Assembly: GCF_900129315.1 (NCBI RefSeq) | Contig: NZ_FQUS01000010.1 | Location: forward strand, 1 to 64,000 | Reading direction: 5' to 3' | Origin: Fodinibius roseus | GTDB lineage: Bacteria; Bacteroidota; Rhodothermia; Balneolales; Balneolaceae | DNA length: 64,000 nt | Part shown: piece after piece, positions 1-7,763 of the stretch | How the letters are laid out: every line of letters begins with the position of its first letter | How positions within the stretch are numbered: position 1 is the first letter of the stretch | Translations under genes and position numbers: made by a program | The notes under the pieces: generated by a model | Databases searched by the model: none | What the model was told of the DNA's origin: nothing | What the model saw: the letters and a program-made list of their open reading frames with translations, nothing else

Positions 1-132
1 TTATCTTGGGTAGTCATGGTGAATCTGGGTTTAGTGATTAGTTGGTTGCATCTCCTAATCTAACTAAACTGTCAGATTTCATCGTGACTACTTCAGTTGA
101 TAGCCTTTAAGGGCTGTATACCTGGATAGGTC

Positions 133-150
133 ATTCTCCCCGCACCTCCA
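133..150 (+). other. tRNA/tmRNA-like 3' end, possible attachment-site remnant
   Basis: The stretch ATTCTCCCCGCACCTCCA reads like the T-loop-to-discriminator end of a tRNA or tmRNA, and a good terminator follows 24 bases later. The bases before it do not supply the matching T-stem strand, and no GGAGGTG acceptor partner lies upstream in the window. Either the rest of a tmRNA lies before position 1, or this is the truncated copy of an RNA gene end left by an integrated element. The rest of 1-351 shows no gene that I can support. Confidence 0.25.
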
Positions 151-173
151 CTATTTAATCTTCGGATTATTTC

Positions 174-215
174 AAATCCCTTCATACGTAATGTGTGAGG
201 GGATTTTTTATTTTT
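174..215 (+). terminator. Intrinsic terminator
   Basis: AAATCCC pairs with GGGATTT. The stem is extended by a T-G pair and by TCATAC with GTGTGA around a GTAAT loop, and a T-rich tail follows (GGATTTTTTATTTTT). It would end a rightward transcript entering from before the window or from the RNA-like 3' end at 133-150. Confidence 0.75.
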
Positions 216-351
216 CTCCCTTCATATTTGTTCATCTTTCTTCACATAGCTGGTGACCATTTAGGTTACCTATTGGAATACAGACCTTTAGGTATCAAAT
301 TATAAAAATAAATCTAAATGGTTAATTTATGTTTGAGCCCCTCCCCGTAAT

Positions 352-785
352 TCACCCAGTCAGAAGTAGAGAATCGGACGTTATGTGATGTTTCTGAATG
401 TACTCATTCGGAGGCATATCTCCGAGCGAACTGTGAGGCCGGAAGGAGTTATATTCGGTCCTCCAGGCCTCAATTTTCTGGCGGGCATCTTCCAGGGATA
501 AAAACCAATGCAGGTTTAAACATTCATCGCGGAAGCTCCCATTGAAAGACTCAATATAGGGGTTGTCGGTGGGTTTTCCCGGCCTGGAGAAGTCCAGCGT
601 CACCCCGTTGTCATAGGCCCATTGGTTGAGAGCTTTGGAGATAAACTCACTGCCATTGTCGACTTGAATACGCCCCGGCGCTTGCCTTCCCGGCGAAGCA
701 GCACATAAATGCGCCAGAACCCGTAGCGTACCCGCGTCATGGCGATCTCGCGAATCCGGGCGCGAAGGGGGGCGTTATACTTCAT
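352..785 (-). pseudogene. IS3-family transposase (OrfB) remnant, internally deleted and frameshifted
   Basis: This is a decayed copy of the DDE transposase of an IS3-group insertion sequence. The start-side piece (about 675-785) reads RIREIAMTRVRYGF and LLRREG, the helix-turn-helix end of OrfB. The end-side piece (352 to about 680, another frame) carries QVDNGSEF with the second catalytic Asp, and YIESFNGSFRDECL with the catalytic Glu, then the usual RPHSSLG tail. The segment with the first catalytic Asp is missing: LLRREG is joined almost directly to GRIQVDNG, so this is an internal deletion and not only a frameshift. The 5' end is cut at about 785, where it meets the stop codon of the serine hydrolase (ATGA overlap). 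No OrfA or terminal inverted repeats are seen. It cannot encode active transposase. Confidence 0.85.
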
Positions 786-1987
786 TCCGAGCTAACTTCA
801 GAAGAATTTGATTTGAAGTAATTAAAGAAGTCCGGGATAACTGTTAAGGGATAGCTGGAACTGGTATTGATGAGAATACAGATTCCTAATCCATCTTCAG
901 GAGCAAAAGCAATTTCACTGCGGTATCCGTTTACATATCCTCCGTGGTATACAATCTTTTGTCCATGATTGTCAAGCACTCTCCACCCCATTCCATAATG
1001 CGATTCGTTCACTCCGCTCCAGTATCGGCTATATCGTCGGTTATGGATGGTAACGAACGGATCATAGATTTCTTGAAGTGTGTTCTCAGAAATAACTTCG
1101 GGATGATGACCTGTTAACAGAAGCAGCCATTTCCCCATATCTGAGGCCGAAGCATTAATTCCACCAGAAGAGACCGCATTATAATATTTTTCAGAAATTG
1201 AAACAGGTACGCGACCCCGTGAGCGGGAATGATATACATGAGGCAAAGCCGTATTTCCGGAATATCGTATGCTGTCGTAATTTGCCGAAGAGTGATCCAT
1301 TGCTAACGGCTCAAAAAGCTTTTCATTAAGAAGAGCGTTAAAGTCGGTGTCGGTTTGGACTTCCAGTACTTTTTCTATCGTTGAATATGCTGCATTCTGA
1401 TAAGCAAGTTGTTTGCCTTCTTTTGATATCAGGGGAACATGTTCCAACCGGGAGATGATGCGGTCTAACGAGAGTCCCTCTTCCACCAAATTTGTATACG
1501 CATGACGTGGCAAACCAGACGTATGAGATAACAGGTGCCTGATCCGAACCCGATCGGTTTGTTCCGGATCATGCAGCTTAAATTCTGCCAAATAATTAGA
1601 TACGGGCTTATCCCAGCTTACGGCTCCTTCTTGCACCATTACTCCCGTTAAAACCGAAGCAAAGCCTTTTGATATACTTCCCAATCTGAATACCGTATTT
1701 CCATCTACTTCTTCGGACGTTCCCTTCTCTTTTACCCCAAATCCTTTTTGTAATACAATTCGACCATTCTTTACAATAGCAACCGCTGCCCCGGGGATTT
1801 GTTCTTCGTTTAGCCCTTCTTCAAAATCCTGTTCAAATTCTTCGAGGTACTTGGCCAGGGATTCATCCATCTCCCATGCCTCGGGTTCAGGTTCGACAAT
1901 CTTCGGCTCCGATTTGATATCTGTAAAAGACAGATATGACCCGAAAATAATTATCAGCAAAAAAAGGGTTGAAAAGACTCGGCTCAT
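782..1987 (-). CDS. Serine hydrolase, beta-lactamase class C / penicillin-binding-protein-like
   Basis: Beta-lactamase superfamily (PF00144), probably an exported, membrane-anchored esterase or peptidase acting on D-amino-acid peptides or cell-wall material; the true substrate cannot be read. The catalytic motifs are present: SISK (SxxK) after RLGS, YQN (YxN) and YHGG (HxG) near the C-terminus. A hydrophobic anchor follows the start Met chosen here (MSRVFSTLFLLIIIFG). The frame is open 30 codons further, to an ATG at 2075-2077, but that extension is not typical of a signal peptide. An acidic linker (EPEPEAWEMDE) follows the anchor. The stop overlaps the IS3 remnant by a few bases, so the last residues may be changed by the insertion junction. 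Confidence 0.85.
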   Translation of the reverse strand: MSRVFSTLFLLIIIFGSYLSFTDIKSEPKIVEPEPEAWEMDESLAKYLEEFEQDFEEGLNEEQIPGAAVAIVKNGRIVLQKGFGVKEKGTSEEVDGNTVFRLGSISKGFASVLTGVMVQEGAVSWDKPVSNYLAEFKLHDPEQTDRVRIRHLLSHTSGLPRHAYTNLVEEGLSLDRIISRLEHVPLISKEGKQLAYQNAAYSTIEKVLEVQTDTDFNALLNEKLFEPLAMDHSSANYDSIRYSGNTALPHVYHSRSRGRVPVSISEKYYNAVSSGGINASASDMGKWLLLLTGHHPEVISENTLQEIYDPFVTIHNRRYSRYWSGVNESHYGMGWRVLDNHGQKIVYHGGYVNGYRSEIAFAPEDGLGICILINTSSSYPLTVIPDFFNYFKSNSSEVSSE

Positions 1988-2279
1988 ATAAATGTGTGGG
2001 CTAAAAAAGCCATTCCTGTTTCTTGCAAAAACTTTAACCAAGGATACTAAAAAATTGACTTTAATATAAAACAGCATTGAACTAAATTTTATTTCCTGAA
2101 TTTTGTTTTAACCCTGTAACCGGCTTGTTTTTCAGTAATCGGCCGTCGTTCGGGTATCGCTGCCCTCGACGGTGTTGACGAAAAATCAAATAAAAGAAAG
2201 AAGAAGACGTCAACTCGGATCCGTTTCGGGAAGAGGTTAGGCCGGAACGACCGTATTCTTGCTTCAAAAGGCAGTGGTT

Positions 2280-2301
2280 TTCCGGATAACCATATCCGGA
2301 A
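2280..2301. other. Perfect inverted repeat
   Basis: TTCCGGATA and TATCCGGAA form a perfect 9-bp inverted repeat around ACCA, between the divergent serine hydrolase and alpha/beta hydrolase genes. No T-tract follows, so an operator or RNA hairpin is more likely than a terminator. The rest of 2078-2372 shows no gene. Confidence 0.4.
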
Positions 2302-2338
2302 GTGGAGATTTGGAAAAAAGCTGAATTCCAATTAAATA

Positions 2339-2366
2339 GCTTGTGAAGCGGTAGCGTTTCACAAGC
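2339..2366 (+). promoter_or_regulatory. Hairpin directly before a start codon
   Basis: GCTTGTGAAGCG and CGTTTCACAAGC form a 12-bp stem (one G-T pair) with a GTAG loop, ending six bases before the ATG of the hydrolase at 2373. In mRNA it would occupy the ribosome-binding region and could restrict initiation. This is seen in sequence only; a role is inference. Confidence 0.45.
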
Positions 2367-2372
2367 TTTAAA

Positions 2373-3212
2373 ATGGAGAAGATGATAAAATCATTAGTAT
2401 GGACAGCGGGAATAATCGCAGCGGGCTATTTATTGATCCTGCTATTGATGTACCTGTTTCAGGCACAGATGGTTTATCATCCGGCGAAGCAAATAGGGGC
2501 AGATCCTTCCGCAGCGGGGTTGCCTTTTGAGGAGGTTACTTTCGGGACGGCAGATGGCCTGCAGCTTCACGGGTGGTTTGTGTCAGCCGGGGACAGCGCT
2601 TCGACCATCCTCTACTTTCATGGCAATGCCGGCAACATATCGGGACGTTTGGAGACGATCCGGTTGCTTCATGACCTGGGATTGAATGTGTTTATCTTTG
2701 ACTACCGGGGATACGGACGCAGTGAGGGAACGCCTTCCGAAACCGGCACTTACCGGGATGCTTCGGCCGCGTGGGATTACCTGACCCAAACCCGGGGAAT
2801 AGGAGAGGGAAGGATCATTACGATGGGACGCTCGCTGGGCGGGTCGATTGCGGCGTGGCTGGCAGCGCGCAAAGACCCTGCGGCGGCTGTCATTGAATCC
2901 ACTTTCATCTCGGCAGCCCACTTGGCCGCTGATCTCTATCCGTGGCTGCCGGTTCGCTGGCTGTTAAGATTCGACTACCATACAGTAGCGTACCTGCAGA
3001 ATATCGAAGCGCCTGTATTTATGGCCCACAGCCGGGATGACGAGGTGGTGCCCTTCCGTCACGGAAAAGCCCTGTTTGAGGCGGCCCGGAAGCCTAAAAT
3101 GTTTATAGCGCTTCGTGGATCGCATGCTTCCGGATTTTTGGATACGGAAATCAAATATCGACGACATCTGCGTGCCTTTTTGGATCAGCACACGCTCCGT
3201 AAAGTGCATTAG
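2373..3212 (+). CDS. Alpha/beta hydrolase, BEM46/YfhR-like, membrane-anchored
   Basis: A 279-residue serine hydrolase of the BEM46/ABHD13-like family. An N-terminal membrane helix (about residues 8-30) precedes the hydrolase domain. FHGNAGN supplies the oxyanion loop, GRSLGG holds the nucleophile Ser (about residue 154), SRDDEVVP the acidic residue and RGSHASGF the catalytic His. It probably acts as a carboxylesterase or acyl hydrolase facing the periplasm; no substrate can be named. A second ATG three codons in (2382) is possible. A degraded copy of its last ~50 codons lies at 5138-5207, so a paralogue once stood beyond the antiporter. Confidence 0.9.
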   Translation: MEKMIKSLVWTAGIIAAGYLLILLLMYLFQAQMVYHPAKQIGADPSAAGLPFEEVTFGTADGLQLHGWFVSAGDSASTILYFHGNAGNISGRLETIRLLHDLGLNVFIFDYRGYGRSEGTPSETGTYRDASAAWDYLTQTRGIGEGRIITMGRSLGGSIAAWLAARKDPAAAVIESTFISAAHLAADLYPWLPVRWLLRFDYHTVAYLQNIEAPVFMAHSRDDEVVPFRHGKALFEAARKPKMFIALRGSHASGFLDTEIKYRRHLRAFLDQHTLRKVH

Positions 3213-3454
3213 ATTACCAGGAAGTGTATTTGCCGATCAGAAATGTAAAAGTTACTTTCCGAGAGTGTATGCACTATTCATGAATCCCTCTTACTGCCGG
3301 CAGGTGCTCGCGCGCCCAAAGTTTGCACTTGGTTATTGTCGGCAAGGGCAGTAGGATTAACCCTGTGTGGATGGGATGTGTTCGCATATGTATGCTTGTC
3401 AGGGTTTATTTTTAACCCCTGAATTTGTTATTAGCAAATTAACAGGTACCCCTT

Positions 3455-3871
3455 ATGGATATTCACAGCAAAGAAATTACCGTTGAGGCCGAAGGCTTTT
3501 CGGATATTCAAAATATCACGGATGAAGTCCGTTCGTTTGTCCGTAAAAGCGGATATTCGGAGGGATTGATCCACATTTTTCCTATCGGTTCCACCGCTTC
3601 TGTCTCGACGATCGAATTTGAACCCGCTTTGGTCCAGGATATGAAAGACAAGCTCGAGGAGTTTGCTCCCGAAGGTCAAACAACCCGGCACGGCGAAACC
3701 TGGGGCGATGACAACGGCTTTTCCCATATGAGAGCTACGATGATGGGACCGGGCATCACGGTTCCGCTCCACGATGGCGAGCCGGTATTGGGCACCTGGC
3801 AGCAGATTGTAATCATCAACCACGACAATCGTCCCCGCCGGCGACGGATTTTTCTGCAGGTGATGGGATAG
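3455..3871 (+). CDS. YjbQ family protein (UPF0047)
   Basis: 138 residues, the usual length for YjbQ. The signature run from HGETWGDDNGFSH through MGPGITVPLHDGEP to LGTWQQIV is intact, with the conserved His residues that line the proposed active site. E. coli YjbQ has weak thiamine-phosphate synthase activity when overproduced, and its normal role is unsettled. The preceding bases CAGGTACCCCTT give no strong ribosome site. It stands alone between the hydrolase and the antiporter, on the same strand as both. Confidence 0.92.
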   Translation: MDIHSKEITVEAEGFSDIQNITDEVRSFVRKSGYSEGLIHIFPIGSTASVSTIEFEPALVQDMKDKLEEFAPEGQTTRHGETWGDDNGFSHMRATMMGPGITVPLHDGEPVLGTWQQIVIINHDNRPRRRRIFLQVMG

Positions 3872-3979
3872 GGGGAGCAGAAAGATTCAAGTCGATCATT
3901 GGAGGCTGTGGAGTGATTCCTCTGCCTCCCGGTTAAGCGCTGTATCCTAAAATGGTAATAAACCTGGTCAAAAATAATA

Positions 3980-5065
3980 ATGACAATTCTACTTTTTGTT
4001 GCTGGTTTAGTCCTTCTCATTTTCGGGGCAGAAATGTTGGTCCGCGGCGCATCAAAGGCAGCCTCGGCCCTGGGTATTTCTCCTCTTGTAGTTGGTTTAA
4101 CCGTGGTGGCATTCGGGACGAGTTCACCGGAATTGGCCGTCAGTATCGGGGGTGCTCTGTCGGGACAGGCGGATATAGCACTGGGTAATGTTATTGGAAG
4201 TAATATTATCAACGTGCTCTTTATTTTGGGTCTGTCAGCGATAATTATCCCCCTGCACGTCTCTCAACAGGTGATTCGTTTTGATGTCCCCCTGATGATC
4301 ATTGCTTCTGTTGCAGTTTTACTTCTCAGCCTGGACCAGACCATTGACCGTTTTGATGGTGTGTTACTGGCAGCCGGTTTGATCCTTTATCTCGGTGTGT
4401 TAGTAGCATTAAGTCTGAGAAATCATTCTTGCAAAAAATCTTCTGATCAAGGACTGCATGCAAATGAAAATTCCAAGAATCAAATAAATTGGTTTGCAAC
4501 TATATTTCTCATAGTTGCGGGTTTAGCGCTCCTGGTTTTGGGATCCCGGTGGTTTGTTGACAGCGCCGTGAGCTTTGCCGCTTACCTGGGGGTCAGCGAA
4601 TTGATCATCGGGCTGACGATAGTGGCTGCCGGGACTTCCATGCCTGAAGTTGTCACATCGGTTGTTGCTGCTATTCGGGGCGAGCGTGATATTACGGTCG
4701 GCAATGTTGTGGGGAGCAATATTTTCAACATATTGGGTGTTCTTGGCCTGTCTAGCGTGTTTTCTCCTTCGGGTATTCCTGTTTCGGAACCTGTCATCGG
4801 GTTTGATCTTCCACTGATGATTGCAGTGGCGATTGCCTGTCTGCCTATCTTCTTTACCAGGGGAGTAATCAGCCGATGGGAGGGTGCTCTGTTTCTGGGG
4901 TATTATTTTGCATATACCTTGTATCTCGTGTTTAATGCCACACAACATGACCTGTTGTCGGTATTCAACAATGTAATGCTGTATTTTGTAATCCCCATAA
5001 CTGCCGTTACCATTATCGTTATCGTGTTTCAGGAATTTCGTAAAAACAGCAATGATACCAGCTGA
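3980..5065 (+). CDS. Calcium/sodium antiporter, CaCA superfamily (YrbG-like)
   Basis: An inner-membrane cation exchanger with about ten membrane segments in two inverted halves. The two alpha-repeat motifs are clear: GTSSPELAVSIGGAL with GNVIGSNIINV in the first half and GTSMPEVVTSVVAAI with GNVVGSNIFNILG in the second. These hold the acidic ion-coordinating residues. A hydrophilic loop (about residues 150-172) separates the halves. At 361 residues it is longer than usual (about 320) because of an extra C-terminal hydrophobic segment. It probably exports Ca2+ against Na+ or H+. Confidence 0.92.
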   Translation: MTILLFVAGLVLLIFGAEMLVRGASKAASALGISPLVVGLTVVAFGTSSPELAVSIGGALSGQADIALGNVIGSNIINVLFILGLSAIIIPLHVSQQVIRFDVPLMIIASVAVLLLSLDQTIDRFDGVLLAAGLILYLGVLVALSLRNHSCKKSSDQGLHANENSKNQINWFATIFLIVAGLALLVLGSRWFVDSAVSFAAYLGVSELIIGLTIVAAGTSMPEVVTSVVAAIRGERDITVGNVVGSNIFNILGVLGLSSVFSPSGIPVSEPVIGFDLPLMIAVAIACLPIFFTRGVISRWEGALFLGYYFAYTLYLVFNATQHDLLSVFNNVMLYFVIPITAVTIIVIVFQEFRKNSNDTS

Positions 5066-5137
5066 TTTTATAAAAGAAAATGTGAGGCAGACAGATCTCG
5101 TCCCTCATTTGAGTTCACCGGAAAGTTTAAATGGCTG

Positions 5138-5207
5138 TAACGCTTCGGGGATCGCATGCTTGCGGATTTTGGATACGGAAATCAAATACCGGAAACCGCA
5201 ACGCTAA
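5138..5207 (+). pseudogene. C-terminal remnant of an alpha/beta hydrolase paralogue
   Basis: About 55 bases match the 3' part of the hydrolase gene at 3109-3165 almost base for base (CTTCGGGGATCGCATGCTT against CTTCGTGGATCGCATGCTT, then GGATACGGAAATCAAATA). One T is lost in the run GGATTTTTGG, which shifts the frame. With the shift restored it reads LRGSHACGF then LDTEIKYRKPQR and a stop at 5205-5207. The upstream part is gone. It is a leftover from a tandem or transposed duplicate. Confidence 0.75.
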
Positions 5208-5384
5208 CTTCTCGATAAGCATTTACAATATAAATAAAATCTTTTCACTTACGGGAAATGGGTGGCCCAAAAGGATCAAAATAGCCATCGCATGGAACGG
5301 TTTGATGAATGATATGAATATTTGTGTTTTTACCATGATGAAGGTATATTTTAACGTGAAATTTCAGGCAAGTTTATAATAAAA

Positions 5385-5498
5385 ATGACGGACAACTATA
5401 ATTCCAACATGTGTATGTGCGAGTGTTGTTGTATGGGTATAATGCACCATACCTGTTGGATGAGTAGCGATTGCTTGATTTTTTGTAAAGGAACATGA
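5385..5498 (+). CDS. Cys/Met-rich small peptide, candidate leader peptide
   Basis: A 37-codon reading frame that I do not recognise from any family. It has eight Cys and six Met. Residues 9-17 read MCMCECCCM; residues 20-25 read MHHTCW; two more Cys precede the end. An inner in-frame ATG at 5409 would give 29 codons. The stop (5496-5498) overlaps the start of a seven-codon frame, and an intrinsic terminator begins 19 bases later, before a gene with a strong ribosome site. GATGAGT at 5459-5465, just after the Cys cluster, can pair with ACTCATC at 5525-5531, the left arm of the terminator, which would give a classic antiterminator. A sulfur-amino-acid attenuator is therefore possible. A metal-binding mini-protein is the main alternative; chance composition cannot be excluded. 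Confidence 0.45.
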   Translation: MTDNYNSNMCMCECCCMGIMHHTCWMSSDCLIFCKGT

Positions 5499-5518
5499 CG
5501 ACTAAAGAAACTAGCTAA
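5495..5518 (+). CDS. Seven-codon mini-ORF coupled to the Cys-rich frame
   Basis: It encodes MTTKETS. Its ATG overlaps the stop of the Cys-rich frame (ATGA), and AAAGGAAC directly before it is a fair ribosome site. It ends at the base of the terminator stem, so ribosomes finishing it would sit on the left arm. Only its position is informative. Confidence 0.25.
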   Translation: MTTKETS

Positions 5519-5557
5519 AAGCCCACTCATCATTCAGGTGAGTGGGCTTTTTTATTT
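5517..5557 (+). terminator. Intrinsic terminator / attenuator candidate
   Basis: GCCCACTCA (5521-5529) pairs perfectly with TGAGTGGGC (5539-5547) around a nine-base loop, extended by A-T pairs and followed by TTTTTTATTTT. It lies between the Cys-rich frame and the isochorismatase-like gene, both rightward, so it must end or control transcription into the latter. Confidence 0.85.
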
Positions 5558-5610
5558 TCGAAGGATTCCGTAAAAATTAAATATTAATAACAATAAAGGA
5601 GATAAATACA

Positions 5611-6342
5611 ATGGAGAACATTGGATTGAAGGACACCACCGACATTGCCGGGAATAAACATAAAGGAGGCATTCATGCCATCCCCGAACTTGCTCCCCAA
5701 TGGAAAAAGCTGAACTTGGCGAAAATTCTTAAACGAAAAGCTGCTTTTGCTTCTGTCAGCCAGAATAAATGTCTCTATGAAGAAGAGGGAGCCCTGGGAC
5801 ATGAAAACCACCGGGCGCGGGGAAGTCTTCCCGCCACGATGAAAGTGGTGAAAGCAGCCAGAAAAGCGGATAATTTTGTTTCATTTAACTGGATCGGCTA
5901 CAATATATACCGGGAGGATTATCCAAAAACTATCTTTGATGAGGTCCAGTACAACACATGGACGGAAGGCCTGGATGTGACAGAGGAAAAAATACGATGG
6001 GATAATGAACTTCCCGATGAACTGCAGGAGTTAGTTGCTGCCGAAGACTCTCATTTCCGGGAATGTGTGTTGCAGACAGCCTTTGTCGGTACCCCACTAC
6101 CTGTGGAATTAGCCAGGAAGGACGTAGAAGTTATTGTGTTTACGGGTCTTCACCTGGATTGGTGCATAGAAGGAAATACCCGTTTGGCCCGTGACCACGG
6201 ATATTTACCCATTGTTATTGGTGATGCCACTGGTTGTGAGAAACCCGAAGATGAGGCTGCGGCAATGGAACGTATCAATAATATTTTTGCCCCTGTTATT
6301 AGTGCCGATAAATTTGTTGAACTCCTTGAACAGCCCGTTTGA
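5611..6342 (+). CDS. Isochorismatase-like cysteine hydrolase family protein, divergent
   Basis: 243 residues. The C-terminal half fits the isochorismatase-like hydrolase fold: VIVFTGLHLDWCIEGNTR carries the expected nucleophile Cys (about residue 188), followed by ARDHGYLPIVIGDATGC. The N-terminal half is atypical. The usual DMQN-type strand with the first catalytic Asp reads AAFASVSQNKCL, so the Asp seems replaced by Ser. Catalysis may differ from the family or be lost. The start is supported by AAGGAGAT eight bases upstream, one of the best ribosome sites in the window. The gene follows the Cys-rich frame and terminator and may be controlled by them. Function is not known. Confidence 0.65.
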   Translation: MENIGLKDTTDIAGNKHKGGIHAIPELAPQWKKLNLAKILKRKAAFASVSQNKCLYEEEGALGHENHRARGSLPATMKVVKAARKADNFVSFNWIGYNIYREDYPKTIFDEVQYNTWTEGLDVTEEKIRWDNELPDELQELVAAEDSHFRECVLQTAFVGTPLPVELARKDVEVIVFTGLHLDWCIEGNTRLARDHGYLPIVIGDATGCEKPEDEAAAMERINNIFAPVISADKFVELLEQPV

Positions 6343-6352
6343 AAACGTAAAA

Positions 6353-6490
6353 GGATCCTTTGCAAAACCGTTGCTTTGCCCAATCTATCTGTTTTCTCGA
6401 TTTCAGAATCCTCATTTATAGTCTATATACAGCGGTTTCGAAATCGCTCTGATTTTGGTATTGAGCAAACTCCTGGTTTTCAAAGATTTC
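6353..6490 (+). repeat. Interspersed repeat, copy A
   Basis: A ~138-bp copy of a repeat family found between genes here. The ends are imperfect inverted repeats (CTTTGCAAAACCG at the left, CTGGTTTTCAAAG at the right). The interior holds ATACAGCGGTTT, AATCGCTCTGA and TTTGGTATTGAGCAAACTCC, shared with copies at 7600, 23939, 30440 and 34408. The rest of the gap 6343-6747 shows no gene. Confidence 0.65.
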
Positions 6491-6747
6491 AAAATATTTC
6501 TATAAGGGACGTGATGTTCATTTGTAACTATTTTAATATCGGCACACTACTTTACCATCTTTAACTACAGTTGAAGGTTATAGTTTATTCATGCTGCTTT
6601 TAAAAAATCGCTATTGGAAGCCCGGGAGAATCCGACCACAATATTGTTGTCTTCATCTTCTGATAATTAGTCAAAAAGTGTCACCCGATATACCGTTAAA
6701 CAGAAGGCCGTTAGGTACTTTGATTTTCTATTGCTAAATTTTGCCTG

Positions 6748-7467
6748 ATGAAAAAGCTCACAATAGGGTTCCTCATTATAATTGCTGCTCTTTATGGACT
6801 CTGGCAGTTAAGTAATGCCCGGACGTTCCAGGTGGCCGGGAAACTCATATCTCACGTCCAGCTGGCCGCCACCGATTCTCTGGTTGCATTGACGTTTGAT
6901 GACGGACCTACCCCTGGATACACAGACGAGGTATTACATATTTTAGATCAGTATGAGGTGCCGGCAACGTTTTTTGTGACGGGAAAAGAAACGGAGACCA
7001 ATATCCGGGAAGCCCGAAAAATTGTTCGGGCCGGACATCAACTGGGGAATCACTCGTATTCCCATCAGCCGATGATACTGAAAAGCTACGATTTTCTTGT
7101 GAATGAAGTCGAACGTACGGATCAGGCCATCAGGAGCGCAGGATTTAAAGGGGAGATCTATTTTCGTCCCCCTTACTGCAAAAAACTGTTTCTCCTGCCC
7201 TGGGTGCTCTCCCGAAGAAATCAGGTGAGTGTTACCTGGGATATTGAACCGGAATCGGTTGCCGGGGTCAATGACAGTGCGCAAAAAATGGCATCGCATA
7301 CCGTGCAGAAAGTCAAACCCGGGTCGATCATTCTGCTGCATGTCATGTACGAGGCACGCGAAAAAAGTCGAAAATCACTGCCGCTGATTATTGAGAAGCT
7401 AAAGCAGAAAGGGTACCAGTTTGTCACGGTCAAAAAGTTGATTGGAGAAGGAACAGGCGGGGTATAG
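6748..7467 (+). CDS. Polysaccharide deacetylase family protein (NodB domain)
   Basis: 239 residues with an N-terminal hydrophobic signal or anchor (residues 4-20), so exported. The NodB motifs are in order: TFDDGPTPGYTD (catalytic base and metal Asp), NHSYSHQ (H-x3-H metal ligands) and YFRPPYCKK (motif 3), with a late LLH before the C-terminus. Such enzymes remove acetyl groups from chitin-type oligosaccharides, peptidoglycan GlcNAc/MurNAc or xylan. The substrate cannot be told. It follows repeat copy A and precedes copy D, as a single transcription unit. Confidence 0.9.
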   Translation: MKKLTIGFLIIIAALYGLWQLSNARTFQVAGKLISHVQLAATDSLVALTFDDGPTPGYTDEVLHILDQYEVPATFFVTGKETETNIREARKIVRAGHQLGNHSYSHQPMILKSYDFLVNEVERTDQAIRSAGFKGEIYFRPPYCKKLFLLPWVLSRRNQVSVTWDIEPESVAGVNDSAQKMASHTVQKVKPGSIILLHVMYEAREKSRKSLPLIIEKLKQKGYQFVTVKKLIGEGTGGV

Positions 7468-7599
7468 CCATGTATAAGCTCTCCGAAGCCAACAGCCGGC
7501 AGCCGGCTCATCATTGAATTCATAAAATCGAGAAGTTTGGGCTTTACTCTCACACCGTTTGTTTGTACCCTTTACAGGGTGTTACGAGTGGATGTCACT

Positions 7600-7740
7600 T
7601 TCAAAGTTTTTGAAGAAAGGAACTATGACCAATATCAAAGCCTGAGCGAACTCAAAACCACAGCATTCAGGGGCTATGTGAAGATGTTGAATATGCAAAA
7701 GGACAGAGATTGTCCAGGAAAACGGTTTTCCAAAGCTTAC
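7600..7740 (-). repeat. Interspersed repeat, copy D (reverse orientation)
   Basis: Read on the minus strand, this gives GGAAAACCGTTTTCC, then AACATCTTCACATAG, TGCTGTGGTTTTGAG, TCGCTCAGGCTTTGATATTGG, aligning with copy E (CTTTGATATTGGTCAAA) and copy C. It fills most of the gap between the deacetylase and the DUF389 gene and reaches into the open frame before the ATG at 7764. Confidence 0.6.
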
Positions 7741-7763
7741 TTTACTTTAAAGTATTGTTATTT

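Noticed and set aside
3292-3353. Inverted TACTGCC / GGCAGTA pair in the gap before yjbQ
   Set aside because: The arms are only seven bases long and 50 bases apart with no second copy noted; it may be chance.
5131-5379. 82-codon ORF starting at 5131
   Set aside because: It begins in the hydrolase remnant in a shifted frame, continues in low-complexity non-coding DNA, and has no recognisable domain.
5385-5498. Cys-rich peptide as a RiPP or methanobactin precursor
   Set aside because: No modification enzyme, protease or exporter of such a pathway is next to it; the terminator and coupling fit a leader better.
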